NCBI GenBank assembly: GCA_028702435.1
Contig: JAQVOX010000002.1
Span: forward strand, 1-50,585
Reading direction: 5' to 3'
DNA: 50,585 bases
From: Desulfotomaculaceae bacterium
Lineage (GTDB): Bacteria; Bacillota; Desulfotomaculia; Desulfotomaculales; Pelotomaculaceae
Under the pieces are notes generated by a model. That model made no database searches and was not told where the DNA came from. It was given only the letters and a program-made list of their open reading frames with translations. Position numbers and translations under genes: made by a program. Within the stretch, counting starts at the first letter, position 1. Each line of letters starts with the position of its first letter. Shown here piece by piece: positions 1 through 9,549 of this stretch.

Positions 1-56
1 AAATATTTTTAAAAACACCAAAAGCAAAAAAAAGGTACGCACTTTTTAAAAATCAA

Positions 57-100
57 AAAAACCCTGGACTGCCTGAATTACATGGCATACCAGAGTTTTT
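57..100. terminator. Stem-loop terminator of an upstream gene
   Basis: An 11-base arm AAAAACCCTGG faces CCAGAGTTTTT with one mismatch, and an inner TGCC/GGCA pairing extends it. The 3' arm ends in five T, and the 5' arm is A-rich, so it could work in both directions. It probably ends a transcript entering from the left edge. The remaining sequence up to the first gene (about 101-371) contains no ORF or RNA that I recognise. Confidence 0.55.
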
Positions 101-371
101 ATATCTCTCAACTGTCAAAGATGAGATTATAACATACACCTGATGCCCGGGCAATGTTTACGAGTCTCCATTCTCATGCGGAACTCATTTTAAAAAAATA
201 GCCGGCGCTGCGGCCATACTTTTAAGTTTTCAGCCCGCGATTCAGCAATGCAGGAAGGAATTTTACATGTGCCAGCGAATAGTAATAGGTGTCCGAAGCA
301 AGCTAAATAGAGCACAATATGCTGATTTTTTGATATTTTTGTTTTAATTTGGAGTAGGTGAAGCAGATAAA

Positions 372-1334
372 ATGCTGGACATTTTCAATGGCATTAGGGA
401 TGACCTGTTAATAGTCGAAGAGGAGCTAAAGCAAATCCTTGAGACGAAAAACCCTTTGCTGGAAACTTCCACTAGTCTTTTGAACGCGGGTGGCAAGAGA
501 CTACGGCCCGCCCTTAGTATCCTGGGGGCCAAGTTTGGTAATTATGACTTAGAAGAAATAAAACCTCTGGCAGTCGCCCTGGAATTAGTCCATATGGCTA
601 GTCTTATTCATGATGATGTTGTGGATGACTCAATGACCCGCAGGGGAGCTCCCACAGTAAAAGCCATATGGGGTAACGGAATATCCGCTAATATTGGGAT
701 GTATATTTTTGCAAAATCTCTGACTTTAATAGCTAAATATGAGGATAATCCCTTAATATCCAAAGTTTCAGCCCATGCCAGCATCAAAATGTGCGAAGGT
801 GAGATACAGCAAATCTCTACTTCCTTTGACAGCGGTCAAGGTGTCAAAGACTACTTTATTAGGGTTAAGCGCAAGACGGCGCTTTTGATCTCAGCAAGCG
901 TGCAACTAGGCGCGGTGGCCTGCGGAGCAGGCAGAAACATCCACCTGCCCTTGCGTCGGTACGGGAATTGCATTGGGATGGCCTTCCAAATTACCGATGA
1001 TATTTTAGACCTTGAGGCCGACCAGAAAGATATCGGCAAGCCCGTTGGCAGTGACCTCCGCCAGGGTATTATTACCTTACCGCTTATTTATGCTTTTGGC
1101 AAGAGCGGGCAAAGGGACCGGCTGTTGGAACTGGCCCGGCAAGTGGAAAAAGACGAGGGAGAAGTGCAGGAAGCCATTGAATTAATCAGAGACTGCGGCG
1201 CTATTGATTATTCCTTTAAAGTGGCGCGAAAATATATTGAGAAGTCTAAGCGAGAATTAACCTTTCTGCCGGATTTACCGGCAAAAAAAACCCTCTATGA
1301 TATTGCTGATTTTATTGATGTTAGGAAATATTAA
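372..1334 (+). CDS. hepT: Polyprenyl (heptaprenyl-type) diphosphate synthase
   Basis: This is a trans-isoprenyl diphosphate synthase that extends an allylic diphosphate with isopentenyl diphosphate to make the side chain of menaquinone. Both Asp-rich motifs are visible: HDDVVDD near residue 81 (first, DDxxD) and DDILDLEAD near residue 210 (second). The conserved GGKRLRP of the N-terminal region is also present. At 320 aa it has the normal length of HepT/IspB-type enzymes. The ATG follows a GGAGTAGGTGAAG ribosome site. It lies 30 bases upstream of the tetrapyrrole genes and may be co-transcribed with them, linking quinone and heme supply for respiration. Chain length cannot be read from the sequence, so the gene symbol is provisional. 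Confidence 0.85.
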   Translation: MLDIFNGIRDDLLIVEEELKQILETKNPLLETSTSLLNAGGKRLRPALSILGAKFGNYDLEEIKPLAVALELVHMASLIHDDVVDDSMTRRGAPTVKAIWGNGISANIGMYIFAKSLTLIAKYEDNPLISKVSAHASIKMCEGEIQQISTSFDSGQGVKDYFIRVKRKTALLISASVQLGAVACGAGRNIHLPLRRYGNCIGMAFQITDDILDLEADQKDIGKPVGSDLRQGIITLPLIYAFGKSGQRDRLLELARQVEKDEGEVQEAIELIRDCGAIDYSFKVARKYIEKSKRELTFLPDLPAKKTLYDIADFIDVRKY

Positions 1335-1364
1335 TAATAGCGGGGCATTTCCGGGAGGTAGCGA

Positions 1365-2024
1365 ATGGGGCACTATACTATAGCGCTTGACTTAACAGGA
1401 AAAGCCTGTCTTGTGGTTGGCGGCGGGCAGGTTGCAGAACGAAAGATACACTCCCTGCTGGATTGCGGCGCCTGCGTGCAGGTGGTCAGCCTGGAGTTGA
1501 CAGCCGGGCTCGAAAAAATGGCAGAGGCCGGCTTAATTGATTATAGACAGGGCCGGTACCATACATCCGATTTGTTAGATGTATTTTTGGTGATCGGTGC
1601 TACTGATAGCGAAAAAGTAAACCGGCAGGTGGCAGCAGACTGCTTAGCCCGAAACCTGCTGGTAAATATTGTAGATACTCCTGTTCAATGCAACTTTTAC
1701 GTTCCTGCCGTAGTTAAGCGGGGACTTTTGACCATCGCGGTCACCACTGGTGGCAAGAGCCCGCTTTTGGCCAGAAAAATCCGTGAAGAGCTGGAACTGG
1801 CTTATGGGCCGCAGTATGGAGAATTCTTAGAGTTAATCGCCGGTTTGCGTAAAGATATTATCAGTAAGGTTTCTGATAGCATAAAGAAAAAAGAACTCCT
1901 GGAGGGCCTGGTCAGCGATGAAGTAATGGACCTGTTGAAAAAAGGCAGTTTAGACCTGATTAAGGGGCGAATTATCGATGCTAATCGTGGTAGTGGGGCT
2001 CAGCCACAGGACGGCTCCGGTTGA
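1365..2024 (+). CDS. Precorrin-2 dehydrogenase / sirohydrochlorin ferrochelatase (siroheme synthase N-domain)
   Basis: The enzyme oxidises precorrin-2 to sirohydrochlorin with NAD+ and probably inserts Fe2+ to give siroheme, like Met8p and the N-terminal half of CysG. The Rossmann motif VVGGGQVAERK lies at residues 17-27, and the conserved TTGGKSPLLARKIREE segment is near residue 128. At 219 aa it is a stand-alone version without the methyltransferase half, which is supplied by the cobA-hemD gene downstream. Its 3' end overlaps hemA by 47 bases, indicating translational coupling. In this cluster its product siroheme is the substrate for AhbA/AhbB as well as a possible cofactor of sulfite reductase. 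Confidence 0.9.
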   Translation: MGHYTIALDLTGKACLVVGGGQVAERKIHSLLDCGACVQVVSLELTAGLEKMAEAGLIDYRQGRYHTSDLLDVFLVIGATDSEKVNRQVAADCLARNLLVNIVDTPVQCNFYVPAVVKRGLLTIAVTTGGKSPLLARKIREELELAYGPQYGEFLELIAGLRKDIISKVSDSIKKKELLEGLVSDEVMDLLKKGSLDLIKGRIIDANRGSGAQPQDGSG

Positions 2025-3264
2025 GCTGCGGGAGGGGTTGTCCTTTGCCGGAAGCTCCTTGCAAAAGGCACTCAGGCAAATAAAAGCTTACCCTGCTATT
2101 CGAGGGTGCGCGGTTTTATCGACCTGCAACCGGACTGAAGTTTACGCCGCCACGCTGGAAATGGATGAGGGGCTCAGCGCCGTCTGGGACTTTTTATCCC
2201 GCTGGGCTCAGGTAGATATTTCTGAAATCAAAAATTTCACCTATAGCCATACTTTATGTGATGCGGTGCGCCACCTATTTCGGGTCGCGTCGGGTCTAGA
2301 CTCAATGCTGCTGGGCGAGACCGAGATACTAGGTCAGGTGCGGTTAGCCTATCAGGAGGCCTGCGCGGATGAGGCAACAAACCGTGTTTTAAACACCTTG
2401 TTTCAGCAGGCAATCGTAGTCGGTAAGCGAGTGCGCACAGAGACCGGGATCGACCAAAGTGCTGTGTCGGTCAGTTATGCGGCGGTTGAACTGGCCAGGC
2501 GTCATCTGGGCAACCTGAACAATTGCCGGGTGCTATTGATCGGCGCCGGTAAGATGAGCGAGTTATCTGCTCAATATCTGGTAGCACACGGTGTGTCGAG
2601 TATTATTATTTCTAACCGCTCCTTTGAGCGGGCGAGGGCGATGGCGGGTCAGATGGGAGGCAGGGCGGTTAAATTCGATGAGTTACCCCAATCTCTGGAA
2701 AATGCCGATATCGTGCTCAGCTGTACCGCCGCCCCTCACGTTGTGGTCAAGGCTGCGGACCTGAAGCGTGCCATGGTAAAAAGACGCGGCCGCCCGGTAC
2801 TGATAATCGACCTGGCTGTGCCCAGAGATATTGAAACAGCGGCGGGCGAACTGGCCGGAGTTATTCTCTATGATATTGATGATCTGGGAACGGTGGTGGA
2901 CCAGAACCTGGCCGCGCGCAAACAGGCGGCCTTGCAGGCAGAGGGGATTATCGAAGAAGAGTTGGCCGGGTTTATGAGCTGGCTTGGAACTCAATATGTT
3001 GTTCCCACCATAGCAGCTCTGAAGCAGCGGGGCGAAGAGATCAAGGAGCAGGAACTTAAGCGTGCCTTAAACCGCCTGGGAAAGCTTTCCGAGCATGATC
3101 GGAAAGTTATTGGATCGTTGGCCGGCTCAATTGTCAATCAAATCCTACACACACCGGTAACGCAATTAAAGAGTTACGCCCTGACTGCGGAGGGGCATCT
3201 CTATACTAGAATCATGCAAAATCTTTTCTGCCTGGACATGCCGGGGCAGGATGATTTTGATTAG
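1978..3264 (+). CDS. hemA: Glutamyl-tRNA reductase
   Basis: HemA reduces glutamyl-tRNA(Glu) to glutamate-1-semialdehyde with NADPH, the first committed step of C5-pathway tetrapyrrole synthesis. Visible marks are the N-terminal GLSHRTAPVELRE, the catalytic-Cys motif STCNRTEVYA (Cys near residue 50), GLDSMLLGETEILGQV near 106-121, and the NADP-binding segment VLLIGAGKMSELSA near 186. A C-terminal dimerisation helix follows. Length 428 aa is normal. The ATG lies inside the end of the preceding gene and has AAGGGG about 11 bases upstream. Confidence 0.96.
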   Translation: MLIVVVGLSHRTAPVELREGLSFAGSSLQKALRQIKAYPAIRGCAVLSTCNRTEVYAATLEMDEGLSAVWDFLSRWAQVDISEIKNFTYSHTLCDAVRHLFRVASGLDSMLLGETEILGQVRLAYQEACADEATNRVLNTLFQQAIVVGKRVRTETGIDQSAVSVSYAAVELARRHLGNLNNCRVLLIGAGKMSELSAQYLVAHGVSSIIISNRSFERARAMAGQMGGRAVKFDELPQSLENADIVLSCTAAPHVVVKAADLKRAMVKRRGRPVLIIDLAVPRDIETAAGELAGVILYDIDDLGTVVDQNLAARKQAALQAEGIIEEELAGFMSWLGTQYVVPTIAALKQRGEEIKEQELKRALNRLGKLSEHDRKVIGSLAGSIVNQILHTPVTQLKSYALTAEGHLYTRIMQNLFCLDMPGQDDFD

Positions 3265-3282
3265 ATATCAGGGAGTTTACAT

Positions 3283-4218
3283 ATGAAAAAGGAAATCATT
3301 GTTGGCGCTAGGGAAAGCAACCTGGCTGTGCGTCAGGCGGAGTGGGTGACCGGACGCCTGCGCGAGATAAACCCACAATATAGCTACCGGATTAAGGGGA
3401 TTCGCACTCTAGGAGATAAATACCTTGATGCGGCCCTGTCCAAGATCGGGGACAAAGGTCTCTTTACCAAGGAGCTGGAGCTCGCCCTGCAGCGCGGGGA
3501 AATCGACTTGGCGGTACACAGCATGAAGGACCTACCGGTAGCGCTGCCGGGGGGGTTAGTGATCGGGGCTGTTTGCCGGCGGGAGTATCCCGGCGACGCC
3601 CTGGTATCGCGCCAGGGCCTGAAGCTGCAGGACTTGCCCGCGGGGGCCATGGTCGGTACCAGCAGCCTTAGACGTAGCGCCCAGCTGCTCCATTACCGGA
3701 GTGACTTGAAAATTGTTAACCTGCGCGGCAATATCAACACCCGCCTGCGCAAGCTGGCCGGCGGGGGCCTGGATGCCGCCGTGCTGGCCTATGCAGGCTT
3801 GCACCGGCTGGGCCTGGAGGAGCAGATTACCCAATTGCTCCCACTTGAATTGTGCCTGCCGGCGGTCGGCCAGGGCGCACTGGGTGTGGAGATACGTGCG
3901 GCCGATGAGAAAGTGCGGAAGCTAATCAGCGGGCTCGATGACGATCATACGCGTGCTGCGATCACCGCTGAACGGGCGCTCTTGGAGAGGCTGGAAGGCG
4001 GCTGTCAGGTCCCGGTAGGCGCTCTGGGTGTGGTTGAAAGCAGGCGCCTGACCCTGGAAGGAGTAGTGGCCGGGCTGGACGGCAGTCAGTTGGTGCGCGC
4101 TTCCCTAACCGGGCCCGCTGCGGAAGCCGCCACGCTTGGCATAAGACTGGCGGAAAAGTTGATTGAGATGGGTGCTGGAGAAATATTAGAGAAAGTACGG
4201 CAGGGGAGTTGCTCATGA
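3283..4218 (+). CDS. hemC: Hydroxymethylbilane synthase (porphobilinogen deaminase)
   Basis: HemC polymerises four porphobilinogen molecules into hydroxymethylbilane on a covalently bound dipyrromethane cofactor. The N-terminal GARESNLAVRQAEWV, the HSMKDLP motif near residue 81, GTSSLRRSAQL near 126, and the cofactor-attachment loop EGGCQVPVG near residue 242 (Cys) are all intact. Length 311 aa is typical. It starts 18 bases after hemA behind a GGGAG site, and its stop overlaps the next start as ATGA, which points to one operon. Confidence 0.96.
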   Translation: MKKEIIVGARESNLAVRQAEWVTGRLREINPQYSYRIKGIRTLGDKYLDAALSKIGDKGLFTKELELALQRGEIDLAVHSMKDLPVALPGGLVIGAVCRREYPGDALVSRQGLKLQDLPAGAMVGTSSLRRSAQLLHYRSDLKIVNLRGNINTRLRKLAGGGLDAAVLAYAGLHRLGLEEQITQLLPLELCLPAVGQGALGVEIRAADEKVRKLISGLDDDHTRAAITAERALLERLEGGCQVPVGALGVVESRRLTLEGVVAGLDGSQLVRASLTGPAAEAATLGIRLAEKLIEMGAGEILEKVRQGSCS

Positions 4219-5732
4219 GTAAGGGCATGGTCTACATTGTAGGGGCCGGACCCGGTGACCCAAAGCTAATCACGGTCAAAGGCCTGGAGTGTCTTAAAGA
4301 GGCGGACACCATTGTCTACGACCGCCTGGCCGGCCGCCGGCTGCTATCCTTGGCAAGGCCGGAGGCGGAAATGATCTATGCCGGAAAGATACCGGGCGGC
4401 CACACGATGAAGCAGGAAGAGATAAACCGCCTGCTGGTGGAAATGGCCCGGGCGGGCAGGATCGTAACCCGGCTCAAGGGGGGAGACCCCTTTGTGTTCG
4501 GGCGGGGCGGCGAGGAGGCCGAGGCCCTTTACGAAGCCGGGATTCCCTTTGAGGTAGTCCCCGGGGTGACCTCGGCCATTGCTGCGCCCGCCTATGCCGG
4601 CATCCCCGTGACCCATCGCGGTCTAGCCTCCGACCTATCTATTGTCACCGGCAATGAGGACCCATTAAAAGAAAATTCCAGCATAGCCTGGGAGCATCTC
4701 GTGGCGGGCAGGGGCACGCTGATTTTTTTGATGGGCATGGCCAACCTGCCTAAAATAATGGAAAATTTGATTAAATACGGGCTGTCCATGCAAACACCGG
4801 TGGCATTGGTCCGGTGGGGCACGCAGTCTAACCAGCGCACCCTGACCGGGACTCTGGCTGATATTTGTGACAAGGCCGTACAGGCCGGTATGGAAAGCCC
4901 GGTGGTAATTGTTGTGGGAGACGTGGTCAAATTGCGGGATAAATTAAGGTGGTTTGATAACAAACCGCTTTTCGGCAAGCGGATCCTGGTCACCCGAGCG
5001 CGGGAACAAGCCGGCGCCCTTTCGGAGAAAATCGAGGCCCTTGGCGGCGAGGCTCTGGAATTTCCGGCAATAGTTATTGCCGAGCCGGAGGACTACACTC
5101 CTTTGGACCGGGCGCTCAAGTCGCTATCCGGCTTTGACTGGATTATTTTTACCAGTGTTAATGGGGTGGCTGCCTTTTTTCAGCGGCTGCGCCGGCACCG
5201 TATCGATATTCGCAAGCTATACCGGGCCAAACTCTGCGCCATAGGTCCTAAAACCAGGGAGGCCCTGGAAAATTACGGGCTCATGGTGGAATATGTGCCT
5301 GGCGAATACCGGGCCGAGGAGATTGCTGCAGGGCTGGTCGGCAAGTTAAAGCCTGGGGAGCGCGTGCTATTGCCCAGGGCGGCCGGGTCCCGACCCGTGC
5401 TGCCGGAAACCCTCCGAAAAATGGGGGCAGCCGTGACTGAGGTGGCAGCCTACCGGACCTTGCCGGCAGGTGGTGACGGCTCGGCGGTCAAAGAGCTGCT
5501 CGGCCGCGGCGCCATAGATCTGATTACTTTTACCAGTTCTTCCACGGTGCGCAATTTTGTCGGGTTGCTCGGCGATGATGCCGGGGCTTTGCCGGAAAAA
5601 GTCGCGGTGGCCTGTATTGGACCGGTCACTGCCGCTACCGCCCGGGAACTGGGTGTTAAGGTGGATGTGGTGGCTACTGAATATACTATTGACGGGCTGG
5701 TCACTGCGATCCTGGAGATGCACGTAATTTAG
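4215..5732 (+). CDS. cobA-hemD: Uroporphyrinogen-III C-methyltransferase / uroporphyrinogen-III synthase fusion
   Basis: This bifunctional protein makes uroporphyrinogen III (HemD) and methylates it twice with SAM to precorrin-2 (CobA/SUMT). Residues 1-240 carry the methyltransferase motifs VYIVGAGPGDPKLIT, GGDPFVFGRGGEE and VVPGVTSA. Residues from about 255 to the end are a HemD domain starting GKRILVTRAREQAG and containing ITFTSSSTVRNF. Such fusions are common in Clostridia and channel tetrapyrrole toward siroheme. The ORF track starts at a TTG (4209), but ATG 4215 overlaps the hemC stop as ATGA and is the better start. Confidence 0.93.
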   Translation: MSKGMVYIVGAGPGDPKLITVKGLECLKEADTIVYDRLAGRRLLSLARPEAEMIYAGKIPGGHTMKQEEINRLLVEMARAGRIVTRLKGGDPFVFGRGGEEAEALYEAGIPFEVVPGVTSAIAAPAYAGIPVTHRGLASDLSIVTGNEDPLKENSSIAWEHLVAGRGTLIFLMGMANLPKIMENLIKYGLSMQTPVALVRWGTQSNQRTLTGTLADICDKAVQAGMESPVVIVVGDVVKLRDKLRWFDNKPLFGKRILVTRAREQAGALSEKIEALGGEALEFPAIVIAEPEDYTPLDRALKSLSGFDWIIFTSVNGVAAFFQRLRRHRIDIRKLYRAKLCAIGPKTREALENYGLMVEYVPGEYRAEEIAAGLVGKLKPGERVLLPRAAGSRPVLPETLRKMGAAVTEVAAYRTLPAGGDGSAVKELLGRGAIDLITFTSSSTVRNFVGLLGDDAGALPEKVAVACIGPVTAATARELGVKVDVVATEYTIDGLVTAILEMHVI

Positions 5733-5755
5733 TTTAGATAAAGGTGTGAAATAAA

Positions 5756-6931
5756 ATGATCAGCATTACCAGGCTGCTGGGCGGCGCCGGCTACTATGGC
5801 GACTCCTTGCGCTACCATAGCGGGGCGCAAAACCAGACGCACGGCGCGGTTGCCGGGCGTGGGCCGGTGGTGGTATGGAATTGTACACGGTCTTGCAACT
5901 TGCGGTGTATCCACTGCTACGCCGGCGCAGAGGCGAGAAAATACGAAGGCGAGCTGACCACCCCGGAGGCGCTGCACTTTATCGATCACCTGGCGGAGTT
6001 CAAGGTGCCGGTACTTTTGTTTTCCGGCGGTGAGCCGCTGTTAAGAAAAGACCTAGGTGAACTGATTGCCTATGCGTCAGGCAAGGGCATCCGGGCCACA
6101 TTGTCAACCAACGGTACCCTGCTCAGCCGGAAGATGGTGCAAAGCTTGCAAAGCCTGGGAGTAGGCTATATCGGAATCAGTATAGATGGGATCGGTATCG
6201 TCAACGATCGCTTTCGGGGCTGCCAGGGCGCTTTCAGCGCCGCTCTAAGCGGCATCCGCACCTGCACTAGCCTGGGGCAGCGGGTCGGGCTGCGCTTTAC
6301 GATCAATAAACATAATTATCAGGAATTAAATGCCATTTTTGATTTGCTCGAAGCGGAAAATATCCCGCGGGTGTGCTTTTACCACCTGGTTTATTCAGGC
6401 CGGGGGAGCAAGATGGTGGAGGAGGACATTTCCAGGGAGCAGACGCGCGCCGCGCTGGATTTGATTATTGAGCGCACCTTAGACTTCCGCCGCCGCGGCA
6501 TAAATAAAGAGGTACTGACTGTGGATAATCATGCGGACGGGGTTTATGTTTACTTGCGGCTGAAGGAAATTGAACCGGCGCTAGCGGAGCAGGCGCTGGC
6601 GCTGCTCCGGTTGAACGGGGGGAACCGCATCGGGATGGCGTTCGGGGCGGTGGACTGGCAGGGCAACGTACACCCGGACCAGTTCACCCAAAACCACACC
6701 TTCGGCAACGTAAAGGAGAAGAAGTTTGGGGAAATTTGGACCGATTGCTCCCAACCGGTGCTGGCCGGGCTGAAAAACCGTAAGCCTTTGTTAAAGGGAC
6801 GCTGCACGGTGTGCCGGTGGCTTGCCGTTTGCAACGGCAACTTCCGAGCCCGGGCCGAGGCGGTTTCCGGCGATTTCTGGGAGGCGGATCCGGCCTGTTA
6901 TTTGACTGATGAGGAGATCTGCATCAAGTAG
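5756..6931 (+). CDS. ahbC: Radical SAM Fe-coproporphyrin III synthase AhbC (NirJ1-type)
   Basis: In the alternative heme route AhbC removes the two acetate side chains of 12,18-didecarboxysiroheme, giving Fe-coproporphyrin III. The protein has the NirJ1-type N-terminus (GDSLRY around residue 15) and a radical-SAM cluster motif CNLRCIHC at residues 47-54. It also has GGEPLLR near 95 and a C-terminal Cys-rich SPASM-like segment (GRCTVCRWLAVC) for a second Fe-S cluster. At 391 aa it matches the family. It follows cobA-hemD by 23 bases and stands among all other pathway genes. The assignment rests on the context of ahbA/B/D as well as the N-terminal signature. Confidence 0.88.
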   Translation: MISITRLLGGAGYYGDSLRYHSGAQNQTHGAVAGRGPVVVWNCTRSCNLRCIHCYAGAEARKYEGELTTPEALHFIDHLAEFKVPVLLFSGGEPLLRKDLGELIAYASGKGIRATLSTNGTLLSRKMVQSLQSLGVGYIGISIDGIGIVNDRFRGCQGAFSAALSGIRTCTSLGQRVGLRFTINKHNYQELNAIFDLLEAENIPRVCFYHLVYSGRGSKMVEEDISREQTRAALDLIIERTLDFRRRGINKEVLTVDNHADGVYVYLRLKEIEPALAEQALALLRLNGGNRIGMAFGAVDWQGNVHPDQFTQNHTFGNVKEKKFGEIWTDCSQPVLAGLKNRKPLLKGRCTVCRWLAVCNGNFRARAEAVSGDFWEADPACYLTDEEICIK

Positions 6932-7019
6932 CAAACAGAAAGAACAGAGCTGTACGCTTGGTGAGGCATACTTCACTTCATGTTTAAGATAATCGAAGTA
7001 TATTAAGGGGGTGTGGGAT

Positions 7020-8006
7020 GTGGCATTTCCGTTGCAGCGCCCGAGGCGCTTGCGGTCGAGTGAGGCCATCCGCCGGATGGTCCGGGAGACGGGGCTGGCC
7101 GTGGATGACTTGATTTATCCTTTATTTGTTACCCATGGGGAAGGCGTTGCCCGCCCGGTGGAAGCAATGCCCGGCGTGTACAATTACTCGATTGACCGGC
7201 TGCTGGACGAAGTGGCGGCGGTCGCCCGGCGGCAAATACCGGGTATTCTTCTTTTTGGCCTTCCCGCCGGCAAGGATGAATTAGGTACGGAGGCCTATTC
7301 CACCGACGGTATTGTACAACAAGCGGTACGGGCAATAAAAAAAGCCCATCCCGGCCTACTGGTGGTAACCGATATCTGCCTGTGCGAGTACACCAGCCAC
7401 GGCCACTGCGGGGTAGTCCGGAACGGCTCTGTGGCGAATGACGAGACCATCGAGCTTTTGGTCCAAACGGCCCTGTCCCATGCTGCAGCCGGGGCAGACG
7501 TTGTGGCCCCTTCAGATATGATGGACGGCCGGGTGGGGGCGATCCGCGCCGCCTTAGACGCTAAGGGCAATGATCAAGTGCTGATTATGGCCTATTCCGC
7601 CAAGTACGCCTCCGCCTTTTACGGGCCTTTTCGCGAGGCAGCGGGGTCGGCCCCGCAATTTGGCGACCGCCTGTCCTATCAGATGGACCCGGCCAACGCC
7701 CGTGAAGCACTGCGGGAAGTGCAGTTGGATATTGAGGAAGGAGCGGATATTATTATGGTTAAGCCCGCCCTAGCCTATCTGGATGTGATCCGGCTGGTTA
7801 AGGAGCAGTTCCATTTTCCGCTGGCGGCCTACAATGTCAGCGGCGAGTACAGCATGGTTAAGGCGGCGGCGCAAAAGGGTTGGATTGATGAGAAAAAAGT
7901 GGTGCTGGAGTTGCTTACCGGCATCAAGCGGGCAGGCGCCGAAATTATTCTCACCTATCACGCTAAAGATGTGGCGCAATGGCTGCAGGAAGGGGTAAAG
8001 ACGTGA
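7020..8006 (+). CDS. hemB: Porphobilinogen synthase (delta-aminolevulinate dehydratase)
   Basis: HemB condenses two 5-aminolevulinate molecules to porphobilinogen. The Cys-rich metal site [12 protein letters not shown] indicates a Zn-dependent enzyme. The first Schiff-base region [17 protein letters not shown] and the second, [11 protein letters not shown], are intact. The tail region contains the usual [14 protein letters not shown]. The ORF track begins at GTG 7011, but AAGGGGG ends at 7010, so GTG 7020 ([12 protein letters not shown]) has the better spacing. It sits 88 bases after ahbC and overlaps ahbD by four bases (GTGA). Confidence 0.95.
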   Translation: MAFPLQRPRRLRSSEAIRRMVRETGLAVDDLIYPLFVTHGEGVARPVEAMPGVYNYSIDRLLDEVAAVARRQIPGILLFGLPAGKDELGTEAYSTDGIVQQAVRAIKKAHPGLLVVTDICLCEYTSHGHCGVVRNGSVANDETIELLVQTALSHAAAGADVVAPSDMMDGRVGAIRAALDAKGNDQVLIMAYSAKYASAFYGPFREAAGSAPQFGDRLSYQMDPANAREALREVQLDIEEGADIIMVKPALAYLDVIRLVKEQFHFPLAAYNVSGEYSMVKAAAQKGWIDEKKVVLELLTGIKRAGAEIILTYHAKDVAQWLQEGVKT

Positions 8007-9031
8007 TTGTTTCCTGGAACACCACAAACAACTGCAATATGTACTGCCGGCACTGCTACCGCGAGGCCGGAACCAGACTGACTGACGAGCTGAACACCGC
8101 GGAAGGCCTGGAACTGATCGACCGGATCGACCGGGCCGGCTTTAAGATCATGATCTTTAGCGGCGGCGAGCCACTTTTGCGCGACGATATTTACACCCTG
8201 GTGGCAGGGGCGAAGGAGAGGGGGCTCAGGCCGGTCTTGGGTTCTAACGGCACCCTGATTACCGGGGCCGTGGCCGGGCGGCTGAAGGAATCCGGCGCGG
8301 CTGCCATCGGGATTAGCTTGGACAGTATGGACCCGGCCAGCCACGACGACTTTCGGGCTGCCCCCGGCGCCTGGCAGGCGGCGGTAAACGGCATGCGCGC
8401 CTGCCAGGCGGCCGGTTTGCCCTTTCAGATCCACACCACGGTGATGGACTGGAACCTGCCCGAGATCGAGCAGTTGACCGATTTTGCCGTAGAGTGCGGC
8501 GCGGTAGGGCACCACATTTTTTTCCTGGTCCCGACCGGCCGCGCGGTGAATATAGAGGCGGATTCCTTGCAGGCGGCACAATATGAGACGCTGCTGCGCC
8601 GGCTTATGCGCAAGCAGGCTGAAGTCGGCATTGAGCTAAAACCCACCTGCGCGCCGCAATTTATGCGCATTGCCGCGCAAATGGGAATAAAAACCCGCTT
8701 CAGCAAGGGCTGTCTGGCCGGAAGCTCCTATTGCATTATCAGCCCCAGCGGCATTGTCCAGCCCTGCGCCTACCTAAACATCCCGGCCGGCGATGTCCGC
8801 AAGACACCTTTCGATGAAATTTGGCGCACAGCAGCAATTTTTCATGACCTGCGGGCGGAGGAATACCGGGGGGGCTGCGGAAAATGTGATTACAAAAAGG
8901 TCTGCGGCGGCTGCCGGGCCCGCGCTTATTACTACTCCGGCGATTACCTGGCCGAAGAGCCCTGGTGCTCTTACCGGCAAGCCTTAAGCGCCGGCACAAG
9001 CGATGTAGGGCCGGGGCAGCGGAAGAAATAA
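8003..9031 (+). CDS. ahbD: Radical SAM heme synthase AhbD (NirJ2-type)
   Basis: AhbD oxidatively decarboxylates the two propionates of Fe-coproporphyrin III to vinyl groups, producing heme b without oxygen. The radical-SAM motif CNMYCRHC lies at residues 11-18 of the form starting at GTG 8003. The C-terminal SPASM-like part holds several Cys groups ([22 protein letters not shown]) for an auxiliary 4Fe-4S cluster. The ORF track start at 7979 lies deep in hemB. GTG 8003 overlaps the hemB stop as GTGA and has AGGAAGGGG seven bases upstream. AhbC and AhbD are related, so a swap of the two names is possible but unlikely given the N-terminus MIVSWNTTN. Confidence 0.87.
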   Translation: MIVSWNTTNNCNMYCRHCYREAGTRLTDELNTAEGLELIDRIDRAGFKIMIFSGGEPLLRDDIYTLVAGAKERGLRPVLGSNGTLITGAVAGRLKESGAAAIGISLDSMDPASHDDFRAAPGAWQAAVNGMRACQAAGLPFQIHTTVMDWNLPEIEQLTDFAVECGAVGHHIFFLVPTGRAVNIEADSLQAAQYETLLRRLMRKQAEVGIELKPTCAPQFMRIAAQMGIKTRFSKGCLAGSSYCIISPSGIVQPCAYLNIPAGDVRKTPFDEIWRTAAIFHDLRAEEYRGGCGKCDYKKVCGGCRARAYYYSGDYLAEEPWCSYRQALSAGTSDVGPGQRKK

Positions 9032-9079
9032 TCGTGAACCGGCGCATGATCTGCATAAATATTGAAGGGATCAAGCAAA

Positions 9080-9529
9080 TTGGACCAAATTGACCGAAAC
9101 TTATTAAATTTAATCCAGGCCGACTTCCCTCTGGTCAAAGAGCCCTACCGAGAATTAGGCAGGCTGCTGGGCTTGGAGGAGGTTGTAGTCATAGCCAGGC
9201 TGGAACGGCTGTGTAAGTCCGGGGCGCTCCGCCGGCTGGGCGGAGTTTTTGATTACCGGAAACTGGGCTATAGCGGTACCCTGTGCGCAGTCCATGTTGA
9301 GCCGGAAAGGGTAAAAGACGCAGCTGCCTATATCAACTCTTTTCCTGGAGTAACGCACAACTATCTAAGAGAACACCACTATAACATGTGGTTTACCGTG
9401 CTGGCTGAGAACGGGGAAAAGCTTGATGAAATATTAGGGCTGATCCGAGAGAACACAGGCGTGAGGGAAATAATGGAGCTGCCCGCAGAAAGAGTGTTTA
9501 AAATTAAAGTGAACTTCAATTTAGAATAA
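9080..9529 (+). CDS. ahbA: Siroheme decarboxylase subunit AhbA (AsnC-like fold)
   Basis: AhbA with AhbB decarboxylates the two acetate groups at C12 and C18 of siroheme to 12,18-didecarboxysiroheme. The protein has an Lrp/AsnC-like architecture: an N-terminal helix-turn-helix-like half (DQIDRNLLNLIQADFPL) and a C-terminal ferredoxin-like half with LREHHYNMWFTV. In this family the first half is structural rather than DNA-binding. The track start at 9062 reads through the ribosome site AAGGGA. TTG 9080 lies nine bases after it and begins with the conserved LDxxD segment. It is about 49% of the decarboxylase gene pair; ahbB follows 20 bases later. Confidence 0.88.
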   Translation: MDQIDRNLLNLIQADFPLVKEPYRELGRLLGLEEVVVIARLERLCKSGALRRLGGVFDYRKLGYSGTLCAVHVEPERVKDAAAYINSFPGVTHNYLREHHYNMWFTVLAENGEKLDEILGLIRENTGVREIMELPAERVFKIKVNFNLE

Positions 9530-9549
9530 AAGTATGGTTTGGGGTGTAT

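Noticed and set aside
7958-8581. Minus-strand ORF of 207 aa
   Set aside because: It is antisense to ahbD, has no ribosome site, and its composition (His, Gly, Arg, Gln mix) is that of a GC-rich shadow frame.
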